Positions 25,935 to 35,240 are shown, counted from the first letter of the stretch. The stretch is DNA of 64,000 bases from Robiginitomaculum sp. (GCA_002733605.1 NVWK01000011.1:350856-414855), one strand, 5' to 3'. Program-made: numbers and translations. The notes: generated by a model from the sequence alone, not told the origin.

Positions 25935-26843
25935 TTATTGTGTCGTTTCTGGTGCCATTTTTTGTTCTGGGTCGGGCGTTTCGAAATAGACCGCATAGGC
26001 GTCCGGCATTTTATCAAGGGGGCGGATTTGGATGTTTTTGAAATAGGCTTCTGCCGCTTCGCTCTGGATCAGTAATTTGCCTTTCGTCAGAGGCACGGTT
26101 TTGCCGTCCCGCACATAGTGCGAGTTTTCAAGTGCCATGACCACATGGCCATTGACGATGTGTATGCTTTTATCGCCAAAGCTTATCAGCTCTAGCGTAT
26201 TCCATTGCCCGTTCGGGTTTTCAAAATCGCCTATCAGGCGGGCTGAAAAACCGCCATCGCCTCTGTCGCGTGTCAAAGGCGCTTTGGAATTGTACGTAAA
26301 TGTTCCGTCCGGGTTCTTATCTGCTCGAATATCCATTTGTGATCCGGCGATTGACCAGTAATCTCCCATGCCGCCTTCGATGATTTGCATCTCTTGGGAC
26401 AGCCACCATGTGAGCCAGTAATCGACACCGTACTCGCCAATGCCGTGATAGAGAATGCCGGTGTCTCTTGGGTCTTCGAGGCGGGGGATCCATCTTTGAT
26501 CGCCCCATTTGACCATAAGTTTGAGGTGGTAGTTCTCGTAAACTTCCAGACTGCCTAGCCCGCCATAATATTCACCGGAAACCCTCAGAACCGGCTCGCC
26601 ATCATCGAGGCTCATGGTGAAGACATTGTGGGGGTCATTGTTAAGGCCAAGCGGTGTGAGGGCTTTGCCGTCGGCGTTTGTGGGTGGGCCTTGGATGTTT
26701 TGGGTGGTGTGGGCGTAGCTGATATAGCTCTCCCACTTTGAGAGATCCATATCCAGAAGCTGTGTCCATGTCGTGGACGGGGCGGGCGAACTTTGACACG
26801 CAGACAATATGAGCAAGCCCAGTATTACGGTTAGATTTTTCAT
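25935..26843 (-). CDS. DUF1080 (3-keto-disaccharide hydrolase domain) lipoprotein
   Basis: 302 residues from ATG 26843, which has GGGGGAG upstream; a longer frame from 26885 overlaps copB and lacks a ribosome site. A lipobox (LLILSACQSS) anchors it at Cys14. The body is a concanavalin-like DUF1080 fold: GSLEVYENYHLKLMVKWGD, DTGILYHGIGEYGVDYWL and WNTLELISFGDKSIHIVNGH are typical. Family members cleave 3-keto-glycosides. It begins 19 bases after copB, so it is probably read with the copper genes, which is an unusual partnership. Confidence 0.88.
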   Translation of the reverse strand: MKNLTVILGLLILSACQSSPAPSTTWTQLLDMDLSKWESYISYAHTTQNIQGPPTNADGKALTPLGLNNDPHNVFTMSLDDGEPVLRVSGEYYGGLGSLEVYENYHLKLMVKWGDQRWIPRLEDPRDTGILYHGIGEYGVDYWLTWWLSQEMQIIEGGMGDYWSIAGSQMDIRADKNPDGTFTYNSKAPLTRDRGDGGFSARLIGDFENPNGQWNTLELISFGDKSIHIVNGHVVMALENSHYVRDGKTVPLTKGKLLIQSEAAEAYFKNIQIRPLDKMPDAYAVYFETPDPEQKMAPETTQ

Positions 26844-26862
26844 GATAACTCCCCCTATCGAG

Positions 26863-27648
26863 TTAGTACCAAGCTCTGATCCCAATTACAAATGCGGTTT
26901 TGCTGGCGTCCTCGCCGTTGGCGCGGACTATGTCGGCCGTACTCCTGAGTGCCCTCTGCCATTCCACTCCAATATAGGGGGAAAATTCGCGGGTGACTTC
27001 GTAGCGTAGACGTAGGCCTGCATCAAAAGAGGTGAAGCCTGTGCCTAGATCAAGGGTCGGGATGTCTTGCGCAGAAAATTCCAGCTCAAGGCGGGGCTGT
27101 AAGATCAGGCGTTGGGTGAAGCGCATATCGTATTCGGCTTCAACGCGGGCGGTGATATCACCGTCGGTGCTGATAAAAGTGGCGGCGTCGATTTCAAACC
27201 AGTAGGGGGCCAGTCCCTGAACGCCGATCACGCCATGGGTTCTGCCTTTCGGATCAAGATCATAACGTAGGCCCGCCTGTAGATCGAAATAAGTGGAGAT
27301 GGCATGGGACCATAACGCCTGTATTTCCGCGTCTTCGATGGTGTCGGACGCGAAAGAAAATTCGCCTTCGGTTTTAATCCAGAGTTTGTTTTCGTCTGTG
27401 CCGTACCAGGCTTGTGCATCCCAGAGCAAAATGTCTTCACCGTTCGTGCTTTGTAACTCGATGCGGTCGGCCATGAACAGGCTGTGTTTTTGGTCGCCAT
27501 TTGCTTTTTGTACGGCTTGTCTGGAGGCGCGCATTTCAGCAGGGTCGTAATATTGCTCTGCCAATGACCATGGTGATGCATTTTCTTGGGCCAAGGCTGT
27601 GGGAGCCAGAGCTAAAAGAGCGGTTACAGCCAAAGGTAAAATACGCAT
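26863..27648 (-). CDS. copB: Copper resistance protein B, outer-membrane
   Basis: 261 residues with a signal peptide (LAVTALLALAPTALA). The CopB/PcoB fold is an outer-membrane beta-barrel; alternating strands end in the aromatic C-terminus AFVIGIRAWY. Conserved family segments: SLFMADRIELQ, LLWDAQAWYGTDENKLW, GLRYDLDPKGRTHGVIGVQGL (interrupted by nothing) and PYIGVEWQRALRSTADI. The Met-rich N-terminal stretch seen in some CopB proteins is absent here. The start shares a base with the copA stop (TAATG), so translation is coupled. Works with CopA to limit periplasmic copper. Confidence 0.92.
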   Translation of the reverse strand: MRILPLAVTALLALAPTALAQENASPWSLAEQYYDPAEMRASRQAVQKANGDQKHSLFMADRIELQSTNGEDILLWDAQAWYGTDENKLWIKTEGEFSFASDTIEDAEIQALWSHAISTYFDLQAGLRYDLDPKGRTHGVIGVQGLAPYWFEIDAATFISTDGDITARVEAEYDMRFTQRLILQPRLELEFSAQDIPTLDLGTGFTSFDAGLRLRYEVTREFSPYIGVEWQRALRSTADIVRANGEDASKTAFVIGIRAWY

Positions 27649-29546
27649 TATTTCATCCCCCCTGTTTGCATGTCGCCATGTTGCATGGTGTCATGGTTCA
27701 TTTTCGAATGGTCCATCTTGCTGTGATCTATTTCAGGTTTTTGCGGGTGCATATCCTGCATGTCGTGGTTTTCGTTGGGGACAACGGACACGACTTGCAT
27801 CATGCCTGCGTGCATGTGGTAGATCAGATGACAATGAAAGGCCCAGTCTCCGACATGATCGGCGGACACATCGACAGACAGCTTCTCGGCCGGTTTGACA
27901 ATAATCGTATGCTTGCGCGGTTTGTGATTACCGCCGCCATTGACTAGATCGAAAAACATGCCGTGTAAATGGATTGGGTGCGGCATCATTGTATTGTTGA
28001 TCAGGGTCAGGCGCAGTCTCTCCCCTTGGGTGAAGCGGATGGGTGCTTTGATTTCGGAAAATTTCACCCCGTCAAATGACCACATATAACGCTCCATATT
28101 GCCGGTCAGATGTACCACCAGTTCACGGGTGGGCGCTCTTAGATCGGGATTGGGGTCTAGGCTGCGTAAATCACTATAGCGCAAGGTTCTGTGGGGCACA
28201 TCATCTAGCCCGATCCCCGGTTCGTTCAGTCTCGATGTGGGCATCATGGTGACATTGGCAACGCCTACGCCTCGCTTGATGGCGGCTTCGGTTTTGACGA
28301 GCTGTATGTCCGGCCCTGAAGGGTCAGGCCCCATTGCTCCATGACCCATTTCTTCATGCCCCATGGCCGCATGATCCATCTGGGCATGATCCACTTCGCC
28401 CATGTCCATATCCATGTCCATGTCGTCATGGCTCATGCCCATATCTTTCATGGTCAGACGCGGGGCGGGGCGAAGTGTGGGGGGCGTGGCGCGCATGCCG
28501 GTTTGGGGGGCGAGTGTGGCGACAACCTGACCGGAGCGGTCAATGGATTCGGCGACAAAGGCATAGGCACGGTCTTCCTTTGGTTCGATAATAACGTCAT
28601 AGGTTTCCGCCACGCCCATCTGGAATTCGTCGACTTCCAAGGGTTGGACATTTAACCCGTCCGATTGGACAATGGTCATGGGCAGGCCGGGAATGCGGAC
28701 ATTAAACAGGGTCATGGCAGAGGCATTGATGATCCGCAGGCGCACCCGTTCTCCGACACGGAAGAGCGCATTCCAGTTATCAAGAGTGGAATGGCCGTTA
28801 ATCACATAGGTGTATGTGGCAGATGTCACATCAGAAATATCACGTGGCGACATTCGCATCGCATTCCACATGGCGCGCTCGTCAAGGGTGGCTTGCAAAC
28901 CCTTGTCTGAAATGTCTTTGAACAGATCGCCCATGGTCGGTTGATTGAAATTATAGTTGTCACTCATTTTCTTAAGCTTGTCGAACACACGGTGCGGGTC
29001 TTCGAATGTCCAGTCCCCTAACATCAACACATATTCACGGTCATATTGAACCGGGTCTGTGCCTTTTGGGTCGATGATGATCGGGCCGTAATGGCCGACC
29101 TGCTCCTGTAGGCCGGAATGGGAATGATACCAGTAAGTGCCGCTTTGGGGCAAAGCGTATTTGTAAGTGAAGGTTTCGCCGGATTTAATACCCGGAAATG
29201 TCACTCCCGGTACGCCGTCCATCTGGAATGGCACCAGCAAGCCATGCCAGTGGATTGAGCTGTCAGTGGCCAATGTGTTTTTGACGTTGAGCGTGATTTC
29301 TTCGCCTTCGCGAAAGCGCAGTAAAGGTGCCGGTACAGACCCGTTGACACCGACGGCCTGTGTGGTGCGGCCATTAATGGTCACTGGAAATTTACTGATC
29401 TGGAGATCAAATTCGGTGCCGTGCAGAGCGGGAATGCCCAGATTGCCTGTGTCGGCAGTGCGTGCCCATGCGGGCACCAGACCAGCGGCGCTATAGGCCA
29501 AACCGGCCCCTGCGGCCGTGCTGAGGAAGTTTCGTCGATTTAACAT
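27648..29546 (-). CDS. copA: Copper resistance multicopper oxidase
   Basis: About 632 residues from ATG 29546. A twin-arginine signal (MLNRRNFLSTAAGAG) sends the folded, copper-loaded enzyme to the periplasm. Cupredoxin copper ligands are present: SIHWHGLLVPFQMDG, TYWYHSHSGLQ, HPIHLHGMFFDLV and FHCHLIYHMHAGMMQVV. Between domains is a Met/His/Asp-rich stretch (~380-430, repeated DMDMDM and HAAMGHEEMGHGAMG) and the tail is also Met/His-rich, suited to binding copper. It oxidises Cu(I) to Cu(II). An upstream ATG at 29606 would add 20 residues before the twin-arginine motif and is unlikely. Confidence 0.94.
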   Translation of the reverse strand: MLNRRNFLSTAAGAGLAYSAAGLVPAWARTADTGNLGIPALHGTEFDLQISKFPVTINGRTTQAVGVNGSVPAPLLRFREGEEITLNVKNTLATDSSIHWHGLLVPFQMDGVPGVTFPGIKSGETFTYKYALPQSGTYWYHSHSGLQEQVGHYGPIIIDPKGTDPVQYDREYVLMLGDWTFEDPHRVFDKLKKMSDNYNFNQPTMGDLFKDISDKGLQATLDERAMWNAMRMSPRDISDVTSATYTYVINGHSTLDNWNALFRVGERVRLRIINASAMTLFNVRIPGLPMTIVQSDGLNVQPLEVDEFQMGVAETYDVIIEPKEDRAYAFVAESIDRSGQVVATLAPQTGMRATPPTLRPAPRLTMKDMGMSHDDMDMDMDMGEVDHAQMDHAAMGHEEMGHGAMGPDPSGPDIQLVKTEAAIKRGVGVANVTMMPTSRLNEPGIGLDDVPHRTLRYSDLRSLDPNPDLRAPTRELVVHLTGNMERYMWSFDGVKFSEIKAPIRFTQGERLRLTLINNTMMPHPIHLHGMFFDLVNGGGNHKPRKHTIIVKPAEKLSVDVSADHVGDWAFHCHLIYHMHAGMMQVVSVVPNENHDMQDMHPQKPEIDHSKMDHSKMNHDTMQHGDMQTGGMK

Positions 29547-29651
29547 GTGATGTCTCTTGCCATATTTATTTGATTGGAATTGAGGATACCTAGGGTGCAG
29601 GCGCAATGGCCCGCTTAAACGTGCAGGTGCTTTGCACGGATCGGTAGGTGT

Positions 29652-30035
29652 CTAAATCAGGAGACGGGTTTTGGAAAAAACAGGGGGTGTGTTTGGCGGG
29701 TCAAACCATTTTAAAGCCGTGAGCGACATTGAGCCAGAATTTATGTCAGCCCTTGTCACGTTTTGTGCCAACACAGGCATGTTTATAGGTGTTAAATAGA
29801 GAGAAGGCGGGGCGAGATCACTACTGATGGCGATCACTAGATCGTGCTGGCAAGCATGTCGGGTGTCGTGGTCAGTGTTCTGCTGATCGTGACCCGTGTG
29901 TGACATGTGCGATTGGGTTCGCACATTTTGCACAGCCAAATTTTGTATGGGCAAACACGCGCAACAGATTTGCACCAAGCCGAACAGGGTCGCGATAAAG
30001 CTAATCACTGCAATTTTGATACGTCCCGTTCTCAT
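29652..30035 (-). CDS. Hypothetical exported His/Cys-containing protein of the copper locus
   Basis: 127 residues, with a signal peptide or membrane anchor at the start (KIAVISFIATLFGLVQICCAC). The rest is hydrophilic and has a cluster of His, Cys and Met (MSHTGHDQQNTDHDTRHACQHD) that could bind copper, then a PPSLYLTPIN and a PPNTPPVFSKTRLLI ending. Small proteins of this kind are often found directly before copA. It ends 105 bases before copA on the same strand and is probably first gene of the copper operon. No domain recognised. Confidence 0.6.
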   Translation of the reverse strand: MRTGRIKIAVISFIATLFGLVQICCACLPIQNLAVQNVRTQSHMSHTGHDQQNTDHDTRHACQHDLVIAISSDLAPPSLYLTPINMPVLAQNVTRADINSGSMSLTALKWFDPPNTPPVFSKTRLLI

Positions 30036-30082
30036 GCTTAATCCCTATAATGGCTGCGTGGCAGGGTCAAGTGACAGGAAAT

Positions 30083-31678
30083 TTAGCTGACTTGACGACC
30101 ATCTTCGGACCAATAGGCTTTGCGGAGTGCCTTACGGTCAACTTTGCCAAGACCGGTTACGGGAATGGCTTCCATAAATTCTACAGATTTTGGGGCCCAA
30201 AGCGCGCCGCGCCGGGCTTTGACATGGGCTTGTAATTCGGCAGTCTTGACTTGAGCGCCGGGTTTGAGGGCGACGAAGGCTTTCACCGCTTCGCCCCATT
30301 TTGCGTCCGGCACGCCGATCACCGCCGCGGACGCAATGGCAGGATGGGCGAGCAGGGCGTCTTCAACTTCACGCGGGTAGATGTTGAACCCGCCAGAAAT
30401 AATCATATCTTTGGCCCTGTCTACAATGGTCAAATATCCATCTGCGTCGCGTACAGCCACGTCCCCCGTATGGAGCCAGCCTCCCTTTAGGGCTTCGGCA
30501 GTTTCTTCGGGGCGTTTCCAGTATCCGACCATAACGATGGGGCCGCGCACACAAATCTCGCCGGGTTCGCCGATGCCTACCGGTTTCATGTCGGAATCAA
30601 ATACTTCCACATCGACGAAAAGAGACGGCAATCCGCAAGACCCAAGCCGTGCCGGTTTGTTGATGTCATGATCGATTTTACGCAAGGTGGTGATTACGTT
30701 CGGAGCTTCGGTCTGGCCGTACAATTGTACGAACACATTTCCAAACACGCCGATGGCTTCGATCATGCGTTCGGGGGACATGGGGGCGGCGCCGTAAATG
30801 ATGGTTTGTAAAGATGACAGATCGCGGTGTTTGAGTTCAGGATCGTCAAGCAAAACATAGATCATGGTGGGCACCATAAAACTAGTATTCAGCTTTTCGG
30901 TTTCGATAAGTTCGAAGAAGCGTTTTGGGTTAAAACCGGGGGCGAGACGGGTGAAACCGCCGCGTATAAGCACAGGCCACGAGGTGGCGCCGGCGGCGTG
31001 GCTGATTGGAGTGCAGGCAAGGAAACGGATGTCATCTGGCCAATCCCAGTCTGAAATCATATGCAAAATCGCTGTGATCAGGCCACGGGGTTTGTGTACG
31101 ACGCCTTTGGGGCGTCCGGTTGTGCCGCCCGTATAGGCAATATAGGCGATGGTGTCTGCGTCGGCTTCATCTTTGAGCGGTGCAGGGGTGACGGTTTTGG
31201 CATCTGCGAGTAAATCGTGCGCGTTTTCGAGCGGGCCGAAACTGAAAAGTGTGCGGACGGTTTTCACGGTTTGGGCAATGCGCACGGCGCGCTCTCCGAA
31301 ACTGGTCGGGTCACAGATGAGGGCGGTAATCTCGGCGTCTTCGATAATGAATGTATGATCGTCTTCGGAGGCCAGAGGATGTAGGGGTGTGTAGCGTAGC
31401 CCCATAATAATGGCGGCCACAGAGGCCGCCATTACCTCTACTCTATTGCCGGCAAGGATGGACAGGCCTTCGCCTCTTTTTAGTCCGGCTTGTTTGTATA
31501 CGGCAATATAGCGCGCAATCGTGTCTCCGTATTCGGCATAACTCCAATGGGTGTTGTCGTCGGCCAAACAGGGGCGTTCTGCGTGGCGTATGATCGTGTT
31601 AATCATCATTTGCCCGACTGTGCCGCCCATTGAGGCGTTATGGGCCTCGTTTTGCTCTTGGTTTCTGACTTCGTTCAT
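30083..31678 (-). CDS. AMP-forming acyl-CoA synthetase / ligase
   Basis: 531 residues, full length for the ANL superfamily. AMP-binding motif AYTGGTTGRPKGVVHKPRG, the FVQLYGQTEAPNV box, WLHTGDVAVRDADGYL and the C-terminal VDRAKDMIISGGFNIYPREVE are all present, with the catalytic Lys in GLGKVDRKALRKAY. It joins a carboxylic acid to CoA through an acyl-adenylate; fatty or aromatic acids are likely, but the pocket cannot be read. It diverges from the SMP-30 gene. The upstream region 31679-31855 carries the LacI-type operator. Confidence 0.92.
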   Translation of the reverse strand: MNEVRNQEQNEAHNASMGGTVGQMMINTIIRHAERPCLADDNTHWSYAEYGDTIARYIAVYKQAGLKRGEGLSILAGNRVEVMAASVAAIIMGLRYTPLHPLASEDDHTFIIEDAEITALICDPTSFGERAVRIAQTVKTVRTLFSFGPLENAHDLLADAKTVTPAPLKDEADADTIAYIAYTGGTTGRPKGVVHKPRGLITAILHMISDWDWPDDIRFLACTPISHAAGATSWPVLIRGGFTRLAPGFNPKRFFELIETEKLNTSFMVPTMIYVLLDDPELKHRDLSSLQTIIYGAAPMSPERMIEAIGVFGNVFVQLYGQTEAPNVITTLRKIDHDINKPARLGSCGLPSLFVDVEVFDSDMKPVGIGEPGEICVRGPIVMVGYWKRPEETAEALKGGWLHTGDVAVRDADGYLTIVDRAKDMIISGGFNIYPREVEDALLAHPAIASAAVIGVPDAKWGEAVKAFVALKPGAQVKTAELQAHVKARRGALWAPKSVEFMEAIPVTGLGKVDRKALRKAYWSEDGRQVS

Positions 31679-31775
31679 GTTGGCCCCTTTTCATCTTCGA
31701 AATGCAAGGAAAGGTATCCTCGCAATATTGTCAAGGCTAAACGGGTGAGGGGGTAATTGGCTTCAAGCCTGATAT

Positions 31776-31789
31776 TGACAGCGCTGCCA
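31776..31789 (+). promoter_or_regulatory. Second LacI-type operator, upstream of the SMP-30/GntP genes
   Basis: TGACAGCGCTGCCA matches the operator at 404-417 in 12 of 14 bases. As there, it overlaps TTGACA (31775-31780) as the -35 box; TACAAA (31797-31802) with a 16-base spacer is the likely -10. The shared base order and the shared placement suggest the same repressor controls both loci. Confidence 0.55.
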
Positions 31790-31855
31790 TTTCTTTTACA
31801 AAGGGGAAGTAGCCCGTATAAATAGAGGGCATTGGGGAATATGAAGGGGGAGAAT

Positions 31856-32938
31856 ATGTCTTTCAAATCAAAATTATTTTTAACGCTGGCATTGGCGGCT
31901 TTGAGCGCGTGCGCGGACAGTACGGCACCAACATCGGAACCCGCGCAAATGGCGGCTGCTTTTGCGCCTGTCGAGGTGGTGACGGTTGATACACCGGGGC
32001 ATGCGCATTTCGGATCGATCGAGATTTGGGATGATGCCTTTGCGAACGCGGTTGCGCCGGACGCGGTTATGGAAGAACTGGCCACAGGTTTTGTCTGGGC
32101 CGAAGGGCCTGTGTGGGACAATGTGGGCAAGCAGCTGATTTTCTCCGATGTGAATAATAACGTTACCTATGCATGGTCAGAGGCAGAGGGCTTAAGCCAG
32201 TATCTTAATCCTGTTACAGGGCCGGAGATCGCCGCCCTGCATTCCTCGTCGGGTACCAATGGATTGGTGATCGGCAATGACGGAAAAATGCTGGCCGCCG
32301 TGCACGGGTCTCGCGCGATTGAAAGTATTGATATCCAAACCAAAGAACGCACGATTCTTGTTGGTAATTATCAGGGTAAAACCTTTAGTGCGCCCAATGA
32401 TTTGATACAGTCTGCCAATGGCGACATCTATTTCACCGATCCGCCTTACGGGTTGAAGGAACAGGATGAGGATCCGATGAAAGAAACGGATTTTAACGGG
32501 GTTTACCGGTTAAGCGCAGACGGCGAATTGAGCGTATTGGATGAAAGCCTGACCCGCCCGAACGGTATCGCGCTGTCACCTGATGAAAGCCGGCTTTATG
32601 TTGCGGTGTCGGACGAAAATGCGCCGATGATTTACAGATATACCAAAGACACCGATGGAAATTACGCCAACAGAGAGCTGTGGTTTGATGGCTCCAGCTA
32701 TTTGGCTGAAGGCCTACGCGGTTTGCCGGATGGTCTGGTGGTTGCCGATGACGGTGTTGTGTATGCCACGGGGCCGGGCGGCGTGTTTGTGTTGTCACCC
32801 GAGGGTAAGGCGTTGGGTCAATTTCGCACCGGTATTCCGGCGGCGAATTGCACGCTCGGCGATGACGGGAAAACCCTTTATATTACCGCATTTGATCGTT
32901 TGTTACGGGTGCGGGTGAAATCAGGCGTGAGTTACTAG
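31856..32938 (+). CDS. SMP-30/gluconolactonase family lipoprotein
   Basis: 360 residues from ATG 31856 (GGGGGAG six bases upstream; ATG 31832 is less likely). A lipobox (LALAALSACADS) anchors it in the envelope. The six-bladed SMP-30 propeller shows GFVWAEGPVW (metal-binding Glu), APNDLIQSANGDIYFTDPPYG, TRPNGIALSPDESRLYVA (Asn) and LPDGLVVADDGVVYATG (Asp), the calcium ligands of lactonases. It would open an aldonolactone to the acid. Three bases later the gluconate permease gene starts, so the pair is an operon for lactone-to-acid conversion and uptake. Confidence 0.92.
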   Translation: MSFKSKLFLTLALAALSACADSTAPTSEPAQMAAAFAPVEVVTVDTPGHAHFGSIEIWDDAFANAVAPDAVMEELATGFVWAEGPVWDNVGKQLIFSDVNNNVTYAWSEAEGLSQYLNPVTGPEIAALHSSSGTNGLVIGNDGKMLAAVHGSRAIESIDIQTKERTILVGNYQGKTFSAPNDLIQSANGDIYFTDPPYGLKEQDEDPMKETDFNGVYRLSADGELSVLDESLTRPNGIALSPDESRLYVAVSDENAPMIYRYTKDTDGNYANRELWFDGSSYLAEGLRGLPDGLVVADDGVVYATGPGGVFVLSPEGKALGQFRTGIPAANCTLGDDGKTLYITAFDRLLRVRVKSGVSY

Positions 32939-32941
32939 CGC

Positions 32942-34303
32942 GTGGATTTTGTCCTAGAAAACCGGGCTTTGCTGGCAACAGGGGTTTCGGTCGCATTGTT
33001 ACTGGCTTTGATCTTACGGGCGAAAATGCATGCGTTTCCGGCGCTGATCCTTGTCAGTATTTTTGCGGCAATTGCCGCAGGCATGACGCCTGACGCGGCC
33101 CTGAGAACCGTGACCAATGGTATGGGCGGGTCTTTGGGATTTATCGCGGTGGTTGTCGGGTTGGGGGCCATGTTTGGTGTGTTCTTGCAATCGGGCGGCG
33201 GGGTCGAGGCGATCTCCACATGGCTGTTGGATAAAATGGGGATCAAGGCCGGACGCTGGGCCATGGGGATTGTCGGGCTGGTTGTGGCCATTCCTGTATT
33301 TTTCGATGTGGCGTTGATTATTCTGGCCCCGATTATTTTCGGGTTGGCCAAACGGGCGAAGACGGCCCCGATGGCATTTGGATTGCCATTGCTGGCAGGT
33401 TTGGCTACGGCCCATGCCTTTATTCCGCCGACCCCGGGGCCGATTGCGGTCGCGGAATTGCTGGGGGCTGATCTGGGCTGGGTGATTTTGTTTGGTGTGA
33501 TAGCAGGCGCACCGGCCATGTTGATTGCGGGGCCACTTTATACACGATTTGCAGAGAAACGCGGTTGGCTTGAAGGCAGTAGCGAAGGCATGGCCGAAGC
33601 GCTTGGTATGACGCATCTGGACAAGGACGTAAACCCGCATGCGGCACGTACGGCAATTTCGGTTATCTTGATTCCGCTGGTGCTAATTCTGGCCGGAACG
33701 ATTGCTAAATCGACATTGGCCGAGGGTCAGGTTTTGACTTTTATTTCCTTTGTTGGACATCCATTCGTGGCCTTGTTGATCGCCTGTGGTGTGGCGCATT
33801 TGGCGTTTCGGCCAAAAGACAAAGCGCAAAAATCCGTCTACCGCGAGGCGTTGTCAAAAGCGCTGGAACCGGCAGGGGCCGTGATTCTCATTACTGGTGC
33901 TGGCGGGGCGTTTAAACAGGTGCTGGTGGATACGGGCGCGGGTAAGGCGTTGGCCGAGGCGGCCATGTCGGCCGGCCTTGCGCCGATTGTGGCTGGTTTT
34001 GTATTGGCGGTGCTGGTGCGTGTGGCCCAAGGGTCTGCGACTGTGGCGATGATTACGGCGGCGGGTCTGACCGCGCCGATTGTCAGTGCGAGCGGGTTAA
34101 GCCCGGCCCAAACCGGACTGGTGGTGATTGCGATTGCGGCGGGGGCCAGTGTTGTTAGTCATGTCAATGATAGTGGGTTTTGGCTGGTCAGCCGGTATTT
34201 CGGCCTGACGGAAGCCCAAACCCTACGCACATGGACGGTTTCGGTGACACTGGTCGGTGTGGTCGGATTTACAGTGGTGTGTGTGCTTTCACTGTTTATT
34301 TAG
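32942..34303 (+). CDS. GntP family gluconate permease
   Basis: 453 residues with 12-14 hydrophobic segments. GntP hallmarks: MGGSLGFIAVVVGLGAMFG, the AFIPPTPGPIAVAELLGADLG loop, GAGGAFKQVLVDTGAG and HVNDSGFWLVSRYFGLTEAQ near the end. Starts at GTG 32942, three bases after the lactonase stop. It imports gluconate or related aldonates with protons. Gluconokinase is encoded 3 kb downstream on the other strand. The stop codon lies in the first unit of a short tandem repeat (34290-34337). Confidence 0.93.
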   Translation: MDFVLENRALLATGVSVALLLALILRAKMHAFPALILVSIFAAIAAGMTPDAALRTVTNGMGGSLGFIAVVVGLGAMFGVFLQSGGGVEAISTWLLDKMGIKAGRWAMGIVGLVVAIPVFFDVALIILAPIIFGLAKRAKTAPMAFGLPLLAGLATAHAFIPPTPGPIAVAELLGADLGWVILFGVIAGAPAMLIAGPLYTRFAEKRGWLEGSSEGMAEALGMTHLDKDVNPHAARTAISVILIPLVLILAGTIAKSTLAEGQVLTFISFVGHPFVALLIACGVAHLAFRPKDKAQKSVYREALSKALEPAGAVILITGAGGAFKQVLVDTGAGKALAEAAMSAGLAPIVAGFVLAVLVRVAQGSATVAMITAAGLTAPIVSASGLSPAQTGLVVIAIAAGASVVSHVNDSGFWLVSRYFGLTEAQTLRTWTVSVTLVGVVGFTVVCVLSLFI

Positions 34304-34337
34304 GGCCCTGTTTATTTAGGCACTATTTATCTAGGGC
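34290..34337. repeat. Three-unit imperfect tandem repeat spanning two stop codons
   Basis: CTGTTTATTTAGG occurs at 34292-34304 and again at 34308-34320, followed by a degenerate CTATTTATCTAGG at 34323-34335, one unit every ~16 bases. The first unit contains the GntP stop; the third contains the stop of the convergent TPR gene. This looks like a recent duplication of gene-end sequence; no function is evident. Confidence 0.5.
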
Positions 34338-35231
34338 TTGCTTTGTATAGATTCCGTCAAATGCGGTCGCCCATGTTTTGCCGTTGTCCGTAGAGCTTTC
34401 CCATAATTGCTGTACGCTTTTGTCCGGGTTAAGCGTCCATGTGATTTTGTTGATGGTGCCGGTGATTTTACTGGTCTCAAAATTTTCGTCGCTGAGCACC
34501 ATGGAGCCGTTTGCCTTTAGGTGGCCCTCAAGATACAGGGAGCCACCCGCATTATCGCTCCATGTCTGGTGCCATTTTTTTGTTGTGGCATCATAAAAAT
34601 TGATGCTCATACCGCTATAGGTTCCGGCCACATATTGCTCCATCATAACGCACCCGCCATGGACCGAGGTGAGGCTGTTCGTGGCCGAGGACGTAGTGGC
34701 TCCGGCAGATTTTACATCCCATTCTCCGAGCCAAAATGAAAACTGGCGGTATTCGGGCGTGTTGCACGGGGTCAGAATGGCAATGACTTTTATGAATTTG
34801 GGGTTTTCCTTGAAGGTTTCAAACTCGGATGTGCCTTGCAGTGTGTGATAACTGAAACGCCCGGACCCGGCGATATGTTCCAGTTGTTCGAGAGATTTTT
34901 CCTGCTGGTTCAAAGAGACTAGGGCGCGGGCCAAATGGTAGCGTGCGGTTTGCAGGCGTTGAAAATTATGTTCAATGGATTTTTCATAGGCTGTGCGGGC
35001 ACCGGCATAATCTTCCATATGATGACGGGCGCGGCCAAGGTTGAAATAATTGGCTGCATTTTCTGTATCGGTTTCTAGCAAACCTTCAAAGGCGCGCGTT
35101 GCTTCGGCCCAGTTTTTATCTTTTAGGAATGCATCGGCGTCGTCTTGCGGTGTGGCCAAAGCTGTGCCGGCCATAAGCAGAGTGAGGGTGCTCATTATAG
35201 CGATGTGTTTTGTTTTGCGGAGATAGTTCAT
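34323..35231 (-). CDS. Exported TPR and DUF1579-like protein
   Basis: 302 residues. Signal peptide ~1-26 (IMSTLTLLMAGTALA). Residues ~30-125 form about three tetratricopeptide repeats (AANYFNLGRARHHMEDYAGARTAYEKS broken here as two helices, then ARYHLARALVSLNQQEKSLEQ). The C-terminal ~150 residues, beginning FSFWLGEWDV and including SINFYDATTKKWHQTWSD, resemble DUF1579 lipocalin-like barrels. The function is unknown. The gene starts nine bases after the MarR gene stop on the same strand and is likely cotranscribed with it. Confidence 0.75.
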   Translation of the reverse strand: MNYLRKTKHIAIMSTLTLLMAGTALATPQDDADAFLKDKNWAEATRAFEGLLETDTENAANYFNLGRARHHMEDYAGARTAYEKSIEHNFQRLQTARYHLARALVSLNQQEKSLEQLEHIAGSGRFSYHTLQGTSEFETFKENPKFIKVIAILTPCNTPEYRQFSFWLGEWDVKSAGATTSSATNSLTSVHGGCVMMEQYVAGTYSGMSINFYDATTKKWHQTWSDNAGGSLYLEGHLKANGSMVLSDENFETSKITGTINKITWTLNPDKSVQQLWESSTDNGKTWATAFDGIYTKQALDK

Positions 35232-35240
35232 AAGGCCTCG

